Made by a program: the position numbers and the translations under genes | NCBI GenBank assembly: GCA_007134175.1 | Contig: SLLF01000018.1 | Coordinates: 1 to 6,242, forward strand | From: Kiritimatiellia bacterium | GTDB lineage: Bacteria; Verrucomicrobiota; Kiritimatiellia; SLAD01 | Length of the DNA: 6,242 nt | Reading direction: 5' to 3' | Shown here: positions 1 through 6,141 of the stretch, piece by piece | Layout of the letters: each line of letters begins with the position of its first letter | How positions within the stretch are numbered: the first letter of the stretch is position 1 | The notes under the pieces: model-generated | Told to the model about the DNA's origin: nothing | Databases searched by the model: none | The model's input: only the letters and a program-made list of their open reading frames with translations

Positions 1-306
1 CCCTTCGTCCTTCAGATAAACTCCACGTAAGCCAGCCAATGCACCCAAGCGCGGTGCGGGATAAAGCGGGGTGCCGCCCACGCGCAACGGCGGGGCTGAC
101 GATCCGTCCCGTAGCGGCAACAGGGCACTAAAGCGAAATTGATCGGTGCGGTCCCCGGCGGCAAAGGGTTGCCGCGGATCCAGGCCGGCCCGGATGGCGG
201 CGTAATCGTACTGCACGTCCAAGTTGCCACCACAGGCGGGACAGACATAATCCGTGAAGGTCGGCGGCCATTTTTCACCACACGCTAAACAGGTAAATCC
301 TATCAT
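1..306 (-). CDS. thrC: Threonine synthase, N-terminal part (runs off the left edge)
   Basis: PLP-dependent enzyme that converts O-phospho-L-homoserine to L-threonine, the last step of threonine biosynthesis, in the cytoplasm. Reading the minus strand from ATG at 306 gives 102 uninterrupted residues to the window edge. An N-terminal zinc ribbon is visible as C6-x2-C9 and C22-x2-C25, the arrangement seen in many bacterial and archaeal threonine synthases. Further on come VGGTPLY (76-82) and VYLKDEG (96-102); in the family the latter is followed by NPTGSFKDR, whose lysine binds PLP, but that part is outside the window. The start at 306 is chosen because AAAGGA lies 6 nt upstream; an in-frame ATG at 312 would leave no room for a ribosome binding site. 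Other fold-type II enzymes (for example cysteate synthase) share the fold, so the exact reaction is inferred from the ribbon plus motif order. Confidence 0.88.
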   Translation of the reverse strand, partial: MIGFTCLACGEKWPPTFTDYVCPACGGNLDVQYDYAAIRAGLDPRQPFAAGDRTDQFRFSALLPLRDGSSAPPLRVGGTPLYPAPRLGALAGLRGVYLKDEG

Positions 307-392
307 GCTCATTCCTTTCGTCTGCCCCTATTTGCCTTGTCATCCACCGCGCACAGCGTCTAAGAAGCACCCTATCTCGGACTGGCCCATCT

Positions 393-421
393 CTTTTACA
401 CCGTATTGAAATGCGTAACAA
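393..421 (-). promoter_or_regulatory. Candidate promoter for thrC
   Basis: On the minus strand TTGTTA (421-416) is followed after 17 bp by TAAAAG (398-393), four of six consensus matches in each hexamer. It would start transcripts near 386, about 80 nt before the thrC ATG. Spacing is ideal but the hexamers are mediocre, so this is only a candidate. Confidence 0.3.
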
Positions 422-492
422 GCCGGAGCACACCTGACAGGGCGGATCCAACCTGCCGGAGGTTACACGTCAACGGTATCATCGGGCTAATC

Positions 493-528
493 GCCGCTCC
501 ATTATCAGACCATAAGCCTCGGAGCGGC
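493..528. repeat. 8-bp inverted repeat in the divergent region
   Basis: GCCGCTCC (493-500) and GGAGCGGC (521-528) are perfect reverse complements separated by 20 nt. There is no T-tract after either arm, so it does not look like a factor-independent terminator. It could be an operator or a leader-RNA hairpin for the flanking genes, or chance in GC-rich DNA. Confidence 0.4.
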
Positions 529-625
529 CCCGCTTCAGGAACCGGAAAACAGAATCCATACTTGCCGACGCCCTTTAGCTTTGGCACCCTCGCAGGACGA
601 AAACCATGCAGGAAAGGTGCACGCG

Positions 626-884
626 ATGGGCATACATATCGGCCTAGTGGGTTTGGGATTTAGACGAGGCGGAACTCATGAGTGTAGACTTCACGCCCAA
701 CGGTCACGGCGGCTCACACCCCTACCTGGTGCACGAGTTCGTCTCGGCCGTCGCCGAAAACCGGCAGCCGGCTATCCACGTCTGGGAAGCGGTGCGTTAC
801 ATGGCCATGGGGGTGGCTGCCCATCAATCAGCCTTAAAAGCCGGTGAAACGGTGGCAGTCCCAGACTGGGGCGATGGCCCTTAA
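626..884 (+). pseudogene. Gfo/Idh/MocA-family oxidoreductase remnant (large internal deletion plus frame change)
   Basis: Two ends of an NAD(P)-dependent sugar/inositol-type dehydrogenase remain. ATG at 626, with GGAAAGG 8 nt upstream, opens with MGIHIGLVGLGF, the Rossmann beta-1 strand and GxGxx dinucleotide-binding start of the family. After about codon 12 that frame loses all similarity. In the next frame (codons at 660-884) the typical C-terminus appears: GGHGGSH-like GHGGSHPYLVHEF, then PAIHVWEAVRYMAMG, HQSALKAGETV and VPDWGDGP ending at TAA 882-884. Intact family members are usually about 350-420 residues, so roughly 300 residues are missing, and the two parts are out of frame. An internal ATG at 678, preceded by GAGGCGG at a 5-nt distance, could still allow translation of the 68-residue C-terminal piece, but that piece lacks the cofactor domain and active site. 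The remnant ends 13 bp before the M20 gene, suggesting that they were one operon. The family assignment is strong; substrate is unknown. Confidence 0.82.
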
Positions 885-897
885 TCAATGGAGTAAC

Positions 898-2229
898 ATG
901 AATCACAACAGCGCGAAACTTCAAATCGAGCGAGCAATCCGGTCTGTCGCCAAGACAGCAGATGACCTGGTACGCTCCATAGGGTCCTATGCCGAACGGC
1001 CTTTCCTGGAACATCGGTCCGCGCAGGCATTGGCCGATTTCCTGCAGCGCCAGGGATTCAAGGTGGACTTTCCTTTCAAACAGATCCCGACTGCGTTCCG
1101 GGCCGAGCGGGGTCGAGGTAAACCGTCCATTGGTATCCTCGGCGAATACGACGCGCTACCCGATTGCGGCCGGGCACCCGGCACGTGGGGGCATGGCTGC
1201 GGACATAATCTACTGGGTGTTGCCAGCGCGGTGGGGGCAATCGCTGCGGCTGCGGTGCTTGAGCAAAATAAACAACCGGGGAAGATCGTCTATTACGGTT
1301 GTCCGGCGGAAGAGGTGTTGGCCGGGAAAGCCTACATGGCGCGGGATGGTGCCTTCCGTGAACTTGACGCGTGCTTGGCGTGGCACCCGGGGACACAGAC
1401 CAACGCCACCTATCACGGGGGGGCGGCATTGGATTCAATCCTGTATGCGTTCCATGGGCGGACCGCCCACGCCGCCAGACCGCAAGGCGGCAAAAGCGCC
1501 CTGGACGGGGCGGTGCTGTTCGACGTGGCGGTCAACTACCTGCGGGAATCTATCCCGGAAAATGTCCGCATCCATGCGGTCATTGTTGACGGGGGCGATG
1601 CCCCTAACGTGGTGCCCGCCTACGCGCGCAGTTGGTATTACATCCGCGGCCGGGACCGGGCCGAAGTGGATGAGGTAAGGAAACAAGTGGAAGATTGTGC
1701 CCGTGGTGCCGCGATCGCCACTCAGACGACCTATACCTCCACCCGGATCGCCGCCATATACAGCCGCCTGCCTAATGACGCCCTATTCGAACTGGTCACC
1801 CAGCAACTGGCCTTTTTCGGCTCGACGTCCGTGACGGCGGCGGACAAACAGCGCGCCCGCCAATTAGGATTTACGGGCACCTTTCAAGGTAGACGGCCAC
1901 TGACGGGTAGAGGAGAACCAGGACGCGCGTCCAGCGACGAAGATACCGTCAGTCGCCTAACGCCATTGGGGCATTTCCGGATGGCCACGCAAGCGGTAGG
2001 AACGCCGAGTCACCACCGTTTGCTCGCGGAGCAATCCGTGCTCCCCTTTGCGCTGCGCGGCATGAAACAGGCGGGCAAAGTACTGGCCGGTACGGCCGTC
2101 GAACTGATCAGCCACCCCCACTGGTTGGCTCGCGTGCGTAACGAGTTCAAGCGGCGCACCCGCGATACCCGCTTTGACCCCTTGATTCCCAAAAGGCAGA
2201 AACTGCCGGCAATCTGGGTCGGCGAATAG
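898..2229 (+). CDS. M20-family metallo-amidohydrolase (AbgB/aminoacylase-like)
   Basis: A 443-residue, probably cytoplasmic, dinuclear-metal hydrolase that cleaves amide bonds such as those of N-acyl amino acids or p-aminobenzoyl-glutamate; the actual substrate cannot be read. Catalytic-domain motifs are GEYDALP (82-88), GHGCGHN (98-104) with C101 and H103 as expected metal ligands, PAEE (136-139) with E138 as presumed general base and E139 as ligand, and AWHPG (161-165) with H163. The inserted dimerisation domain begins near HGRTAHAARP (186-195). The final ligand is expected at H372 in GTPSHH. The family's STDVGDVSW block appears here as SSDEDTVSR (345-353), with the second Asp lost. ATG at 898 is chosen because GGAG (890-893) precedes it; an in-frame GTG at 844 would add 18 residues unlike the family and overlap the upstream remnant. 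No signal peptide is seen. It sits 13 bp after the broken oxidoreductase, and its promoter is probably upstream of 626. Family certain; AbgB-like subgroup likely. Confidence 0.88.
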   Translation: MNHNSAKLQIERAIRSVAKTADDLVRSIGSYAERPFLEHRSAQALADFLQRQGFKVDFPFKQIPTAFRAERGRGKPSIGILGEYDALPDCGRAPGTWGHGCGHNLLGVASAVGAIAAAAVLEQNKQPGKIVYYGCPAEEVLAGKAYMARDGAFRELDACLAWHPGTQTNATYHGGAALDSILYAFHGRTAHAARPQGGKSALDGAVLFDVAVNYLRESIPENVRIHAVIVDGGDAPNVVPAYARSWYYIRGRDRAEVDEVRKQVEDCARGAAIATQTTYTSTRIAAIYSRLPNDALFELVTQQLAFFGSTSVTAADKQRARQLGFTGTFQGRRPLTGRGEPGRASSDEDTVSRLTPLGHFRMATQAVGTPSHHRLLAEQSVLPFALRGMKQAGKVLAGTAVELISHPHWLARVRNEFKRRTRDTRFDPLIPKRQKLPAIWVGE

Positions 2230-2237
2230 CGCGCCGA
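2219..2237. terminator. Small hairpin at the convergent gene ends
   Basis: TCGGCG (2219-2224) and CGCCGA (2232-2237) form a perfect 6-bp stem with a 7-nt loop that contains the M20 stop codon TAG. Only 9 bp separate the two convergent stop codons (2229 and 2241-2239). On the plus strand the stem is followed by the mildly T-rich GTTATTT; on the minus strand there is no T-tract. It may act as a weak plus-strand terminator or merely limit collision of convergent transcripts. Confidence 0.3.
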
Positions 2238-2238
2238 G

Positions 2239-4167
2239 TTATTTCACTGCGGCCCAGGTTTCCAGTTGTTGCAGGATCGGGTCATCCGCGCCGTACGGCC
2301 CGGGATGGTAATGCACACGCCAGTCATCGAAGATATGACGGGCGCCATATGCACGGACAAAACCCCAGTACGCGGACCAGGCGGTAACCGCCTGATGAGC
2401 GGCAGCCCGTAACTCGGATGATACCGGTGCGGTCGCTTCCCCCTCCGGCCCCGCCAAGGCATAGGCTTTTTCAGTAGCCCGCAAGGCGTCACCATGCAAG
2501 CGGGTGTAGTCCAACCCACGCGCCAGGAATTCGATACGGTCCAAGGCGGTCGGGTCCGCTTCAGCCTGAAGGCGCGCCGTCTCCAGCTCCTCCTGACGCG
2601 CTTGGAGGAAGGGTACATCATAGAGATGGGTCAGCGACAACCGCAACATCTTAGCCGGCGGCAGGGTGGTACCGCTTTTCGTTTCCCGCCACCGTTCGGC
2701 AAAGGCATTGAAGTAGGTGCGCACCGTCGGAGCGGCCGCGCCGAACCCACTGCGACAATAGTCCTCCACCAAGGCATCTAGCGATGCCGCTGGATCCCAA
2801 AGAAAACGCGCCGCCAGGTAGAGATTCAAACCGTTGTTGGCGAATCCGTGACTTTGGCCCAGGAACATGTAGCGGACGCCCGCTTTGTAAAAAGCCGGCA
2901 TTGTTGAGGCGATCAACTCAGGGAAGAGGCGGTGCTGTTCAATCCACGATCCGTGGGCGTAGTATTCGTATACGCCAAGGTGCTTGGTGCACCCGGCCAA
3001 CTCATGCAGATGATCAAACGCCATGTCACGCTGTGGTTCCGCCCAGAACATCGCCCCCATTACACAATACTGGGCGATAACGTTGTCCGGAAACCGATGA
3101 TGCTGCGGCGGACGCCGGCAATCCCCGTAGATCAACGTCAACAGCAGCTTGTCGGGAAAACGCTCGGCCACCCGCGCACTGACCTGTTGCATGTGCCAGG
3201 CCAACCGGTCCGTTATGGAGGGGCGATTGAGATACTTTTTGCTGCTCTCCAATGTGCCGGCGGGATTGGGTACACCTTTCAAATCAGCCACCCCGGCAGC
3301 CTCGTCAATACGCCGACAGGCTTCGCATGCACACGAACCGCCACCGTCGTTGAGCGCCAGGCTACAGACATCCAAGTCCGGCTCGCTTTCAAAGCGCGCG
3401 ATGGCGTAGTCGGCCATAAGACGGATCACGTCGGGGTTCGAAAGGCACGGCTGATTATGGTGCTTGCCATCGAACGGTTCGGCATCCCGTTTACCGTCCA
3501 CTAAGGCATAGTATTCAGGATGGCTTTTGCCGTAGACCTCTGGCGGGGCGATCTCGGCCCAGCGATGGCCGCAGGCGGTTCGCAACCCGCCCAAGCGGTT
3601 GCGGCGGCACCACACCTCGTAGTCGTCCAGGTAGGCCAATGGCAAGCGCAGTACCGCGTGCTGGCCGGTCACGATGTCCTGTCCGCCCCGCTGGCCGTAT
3701 ACGGCGCCGCCGCCGTGCATAGAGCGCCATACAAACGCCGGCTCCTGGCGGATGGTGCCGACCGGCCAATCCAGATTGCGGCACGGTGGTACCACCTCGC
3801 CGGATGGACCCGGCCAGAGCCAGCGTATACCGCAGGCGGTTTCCAGGAAGTGATAGACCGCGTGGTGCATCGCCTGAACCGTCCGGGCGCGTAATTCGAC
3901 CCGTGCCGGGTCAGCGATAATCTCGAATTCCTCGCGCTTCAGCGGAAGCCGCGCATCGCACACCAGCGCCAATACGACCGGATAGTTGGCTTCATACTGC
4001 GGCACCCGTTGCCCCAGGCAACGCTCCAGATACCCGACCAGCTCATCGGCAACCCGCAGGATGCGGGCACTGTTTTGCGGCGGTTCCCGGTTCAACGTAA
4101 AATGGATTTGTCCCTCCTGCACCAGGAGAACCCGGTCCGTAGCCGGTGGGGATTTCGCCTTACTCAT
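2239..4167 (-). CDS. DUF4838-type protein (putative glycoside-hydrolase-like)
   Basis: A 642-residue protein of the DUF4838 type, common in carbohydrate-degrading bacteria and distantly like alpha-glucuronidases; no activity can be assigned. The N-terminal region (about 10-125) looks like the alpha/beta domain that precedes the catalytic barrel in GH67/GH20 enzymes and ends with the characteristic HHAVYHFLETACGIRWLWPG (101-120) followed by GEVVPP. The central region shows SHPEYYALVDGKR (215-227), CLSNPDVIRLMADYA (241-255) and the family signature LNDGGGSCACEACRRID (272-288), with N273-D274 and a C279-x-C281-x2-C284 cluster. IYGDCRRPP (346-354), HGSWIEQH (405-412) and FLGQSHGFANNGLNLYLAAR (435-454) follow in the barrel-like part. 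The C-terminal ~130 residues look helical. ATG at 4167 is chosen over TTG at 4173 because AAGGA (4179-4175) lies 7 nt before it. No signal peptide or membrane segment is seen. Its start overlaps the upstream beta-helix gene by 8 bp, so the two are probably translationally coupled. Confidence 0.87.
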   Translation of the reverse strand: MSKAKSPPATDRVLLVQEGQIHFTLNREPPQNSARILRVADELVGYLERCLGQRVPQYEANYPVVLALVCDARLPLKREEFEIIADPARVELRARTVQAMHHAVYHFLETACGIRWLWPGPSGEVVPPCRNLDWPVGTIRQEPAFVWRSMHGGGAVYGQRGGQDIVTGQHAVLRLPLAYLDDYEVWCRRNRLGGLRTACGHRWAEIAPPEVYGKSHPEYYALVDGKRDAEPFDGKHHNQPCLSNPDVIRLMADYAIARFESEPDLDVCSLALNDGGGSCACEACRRIDEAAGVADLKGVPNPAGTLESSKKYLNRPSITDRLAWHMQQVSARVAERFPDKLLLTLIYGDCRRPPQHHRFPDNVIAQYCVMGAMFWAEPQRDMAFDHLHELAGCTKHLGVYEYYAHGSWIEQHRLFPELIASTMPAFYKAGVRYMFLGQSHGFANNGLNLYLAARFLWDPAASLDALVEDYCRSGFGAAAPTVRTYFNAFAERWRETKSGTTLPPAKMLRLSLTHLYDVPFLQARQEELETARLQAEADPTALDRIEFLARGLDYTRLHGDALRATEKAYALAGPEGEATAPVSSELRAAAHQAVTAWSAYWGFVRAYGARHIFDDWRVHYHPGPYGADDPILQQLETWAAVK

Positions 4168-5710
4168 CGTCAATTCCTTGAATGATCATGTCCTCTATCG
4201 GCCCATCCGTGACCACGGCCGTCGGCACCTCGTGAATCAGATTGTCCCGCACACGAACACGAGCCATACCGCCGCCACGCGACTCCTCTGTCAACCGAAT
4301 GCCTACAGCCTCGGTCGTCGAGGAAAAATCCGTCAACAGGTTGCCGGAAATAACGATTTGATCCATTCGCGGTGGCACCTCACCGCCTGCTGAGTGGTTG
4401 CGAAAGACAATACCGGCAACCTCCTGGTCACCACCATGAAAGGCGTACAATTCGTTCCCTTGCACCATCCAATTTTGCTCTTCGCCGATTTCCCTCGCGC
4501 CAGTGGCAATATAGCAAGTGATGCCGGCGATCGGACCCGCCTGGCTTGCAGGATGGGCTAAGCGGTTATTCACGATCGTCAAGTGGCCGCCCCGCCGGGA
4601 GACGATGCCCGTTGTAAAGCCCTCGACAATATTGCCGGACACCAGCAGCTCCTGCGCACGCAAGTCGATGCCGCGCGGATTCGGAAATGAGGGGTTCTCG
4701 TAACGTATGATGTTACCCGCGATGATCGACGAATGAGCCGGATTCCGGATACGCTGTGATTCGCGTCGCAGGCCCACGAAGGCGATGGCCCCGACGCGGC
4801 CGCCCGCATCGATCAGTAGGTTATCGACCACATGCGCGTACGAGACCTTGACATAGATACCCTGGCCGCGCGGACCCGTGGTCCGCACATTCTCGATGCG
4901 GTTGTTGGCGACACGAAAACCTACGCCATACCCTTGGATACCCACGACATGTGCGTCCGTCTCGTTGATAATGTCGCGGATAACGTTATCGGCAATCGTG
5001 ACATTATGGCGAAAGAATCCCTCACCGGCATCGTTATTGCCCACCATGATCCCACGAAAGCTCAAGTCCTGCAGTGTGTTACCGGTCAGATCAGCCCTGG
5101 CGATGCGACTGTTATGCAAGGCGATGCCGACATGCGCATGGCGTACTCGACAATCGCGGATAGCTATGTGGTGGATTAGCACGTCGACGGCCCCCTCGGT
5201 GCGAATCGCCGTGTGCACCTGCTCAAATCGCAGCCCGGTGATATCCACCCGGTCGTAATCCACGACCGGATCATCAACGGCTAACAGGATACCGGTGCCG
5301 GCCGCCCCGATGGCAAGGTCTTGAATGCGGATTGCCGGACCGCCCCGCAATACGAGAAGCGGACGGTGGCGGCCGGGCACCGTCACCCCATCCCAGTCCG
5401 ACATGGGTCGCGAGCGCAACCTATCAACATGCCCGGAGTCCAGCACCAGCACCGAGGCATCCCCTTGCCCGCGCAGCGTGACCGGTCGGTCGGACGGCAT
5501 CTCAATCGGGGCCGACAGCACAAACACACCTGATCCCAGGATAACCGTTCCGCCACTGGCCGGCAGCGCATCCAGTGCCGCCTGGATGGCAGGCTGGTCG
5601 TCCTGACCGGATGGTTGCAGTTCCGTTGCCGCAGCGTGTGCGTGGAGCTGAAGACCAGCCACTCCCGAAAGAATTAACCCGCAGACTTTGACCCGCCAAT
5701 ATGCATTCAT
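4160..5710 (-). CDS. Secreted right-handed parallel beta-helix protein (pectate-lyase-3-like)
   Basis: A 516-residue exported protein with a pectin-lyase-like fold, a fold used mainly for binding or cleaving polysaccharides; substrate and catalytic residues cannot be named. The N-terminus is a typical signal peptide: R6/K8, a hydrophobic core at about 9-21, and a cleavage site near AHA-26. Residues 34-84 carry the beta-helix opening typical of the pectate-lyase-3 group: GQDDQPAIQAALDAL, then GGTVILGSGVFVLSAPIE and VTLRGQG. From about 205 to 493 there are at least ten coil units of pattern (V/I)xx-N-x-(I/L), for example LTGNTL, IADNVI, VANNRI, VVDNLL, IAGNII, VSGNIV, IVNNRL, VQGNEL, ISGNLL and VRDNLI, forming an asparagine ladder. 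The start at 5710 has GGAG (5720-5717) 6 nt upstream. It is the first gene of a two-gene unit with the DUF4838 gene. A role in polysaccharide breakdown is inferred from fold and neighbour; a structural surface protein is also possible. Confidence 0.88.
   Translation of the reverse strand: MNAYWRVKVCGLILSGVAGLQLHAHAAATELQPSGQDDQPAIQAALDALPASGGTVILGSGVFVLSAPIEMPSDRPVTLRGQGDASVLVLDSGHVDRLRSRPMSDWDGVTVPGRHRPLLVLRGGPAIRIQDLAIGAAGTGILLAVDDPVVDYDRVDITGLRFEQVHTAIRTEGAVDVLIHHIAIRDCRVRHAHVGIALHNSRIARADLTGNTLQDLSFRGIMVGNNDAGEGFFRHNVTIADNVIRDIINETDAHVVGIQGYGVGFRVANNRIENVRTTGPRGQGIYVKVSYAHVVDNLLIDAGGRVGAIAFVGLRRESQRIRNPAHSSIIAGNIIRYENPSFPNPRGIDLRAQELLVSGNIVEGFTTGIVSRRGGHLTIVNNRLAHPASQAGPIAGITCYIATGAREIGEEQNWMVQGNELYAFHGGDQEVAGIVFRNHSAGGEVPPRMDQIVISGNLLTDFSSTTEAVGIRLTEESRGGGMARVRVRDNLIHEVPTAVVTDGPIEDMIIQGIDDE
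4175..4179 (-). promoter_or_regulatory. Ribosome binding site fixing the DUF4838 gene start
   Basis: AAGGA on the minus strand, lying inside the last codons of the beta-helix gene. The spacing is 7 nt to the ATG at 4167 but under 2 nt to the alternative TTG at 4173, which decides the start. With the ATGAGTAA stop/start overlap it supports coupled translation. Confidence 0.6.
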
Positions 5711-6004
5711 ATGTTACTCCCGTATCTAGCCACGGCACACTCAACAATCGTCGAGGTCTGCCCGTGACACACAATCCATGACGATTACATCGCGCACTAC
5801 CAGCTGCCGGTCTGCCTGGCCCACTCCACCATATCGATGAGCGCGATTACGCGAGGGCAAGAAACCCCTACCGCTCAAGAATCAGGCTATACCCCCACAC
5901 TATGAAGAGGCTCCCGCCACCCACTGTGAGCATGCGTGACGTTTCAGCCTACGCCCCCATCGCCTTCTGCGCGGCACCATACCGCGCCCAAAACGAATGA
6001 AGGA
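5711..6004 (-). other. Gene-free stretch; candidate long leader of the beta-helix transcript
   Basis: About 290 bp between the promoter at 6005-6033 and the beta-helix ATG with no credible coding sequence on either strand. Possible RNA structure includes a 6-bp stem GCGCGG/CCGCGC (5969-5974 with 5982-5987, 7-nt loop), and an outer pair TGAGCG/CGCTCA (5838-5843 with 5872-5877) enclosing AGGG/CCCT (5854-5857 with 5866-5869) and a competing CGCG-ATTA-CGCG hairpin (5842-5853). None matches a riboswitch class I know. A second promoter nearer the gene cannot be excluded. Confidence 0.35.
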
Positions 6005-6033
6005 ATGATAGCACATTCCAAGGCGTTTGTCTA
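6005..6033 (-). promoter_or_regulatory. Sigma70-like promoter facing the beta-helix/DUF4838 unit
   Basis: On the minus strand TAGACA (6033-6028) is followed after exactly 17 bp by TATCAT (6010-6005), and TG one base before the -10 makes an extended -10 element. An A/T tract (about 6041-6054) lies just upstream of the -35 and could act as an UP element. Predicted start is near 5998. This is the best promoter match in the window. Confidence 0.5.
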
Positions 6034-6079
6034 CCCCCTCCATTTTTTTAAAATCATTGTAGACTGTTGCAGCGCAATG

Positions 6080-6088
6080 TGTTATAAA
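6080..6088 (+). promoter_or_regulatory. Extended -10 candidate promoter for the transposase gene
   Basis: TGTTATAAA has the TGn extension followed by TATAAA (6083-6088), five of six matches to the -10 consensus. No good -35 hexamer is present at 16-18 bp; the nearest, TTGTAG at 6057-6062, is 20 bp away. It lies about 54 bp before the ATG at 6142. Confidence 0.35.
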
Positions 6089-6141
6089 CCGACATTACGC
6101 GCAAGAACGGGTCTGGACACGCAGGAAGGAGACGAAAGCGC

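Larger units (their letters stand above)
307..625. other. Gene-free divergent region between thrC and the oxidoreductase remnant
   Basis: About 320 bp without a convincing gene. The short open frames here have no family-like content and no good ribosome binding sites. It separates the minus-strand thrC start from the plus-strand oxidoreductase start, so promoters for both should lie inside it. Visible items are a weak minus-strand promoter candidate (393-421), an 8-bp dyad (493-528) and the ribosome binding site GGAAAGG at 611-617 for the ATG at 626. I found no convincing plus-strand promoter. Confidence 0.6.

Noticed and set aside
12..281. 89-codon minus-strand open frame near the left edge
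   Set aside because: It is an out-of-frame shadow of threonine synthase, which has the zinc ribbon and VGGTPL/YLKDEG motifs in the adjacent frame.
844..897. GTG at 844 as the M20 start
   Set aside because: The added residues are unlike the family, overlap the oxidoreductase C-terminus, and the ATG at 898 has GGAG just upstream.
989..1678. 229-codon plus-strand open frame inside the M20 gene
   Set aside because: It is a +1 frame shadow: rich in Arg, Pro, Trp and Ser with no family motif, while the overlapping frame carries all M20 motifs.
2932..3504. 190-codon plus-strand open frame antisense to the DUF4838 gene
   Set aside because: It has no recognisable domain or convincing ribosome binding site, and mirrors the codon bias of the well-supported minus-strand gene.
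4205..5100. Repeated short motifs as a DNA repeat or CRISPR-like array
   Set aside because: The periodicity is at protein level (beta-helix coils with xNx(I/L)); the DNA units differ in sequence and spacing.
4832..5258. Two plus-strand open frames antisense to the beta-helix gene
   Set aside because: Composition reflects the repeated asparagine-ladder coils of the opposite strand; no independent protein signal.
5838..5877. Nested stems as a known riboswitch
   Set aside because: Stems are short and mutually competing, and no conserved core of any riboswitch class that I know is visible.
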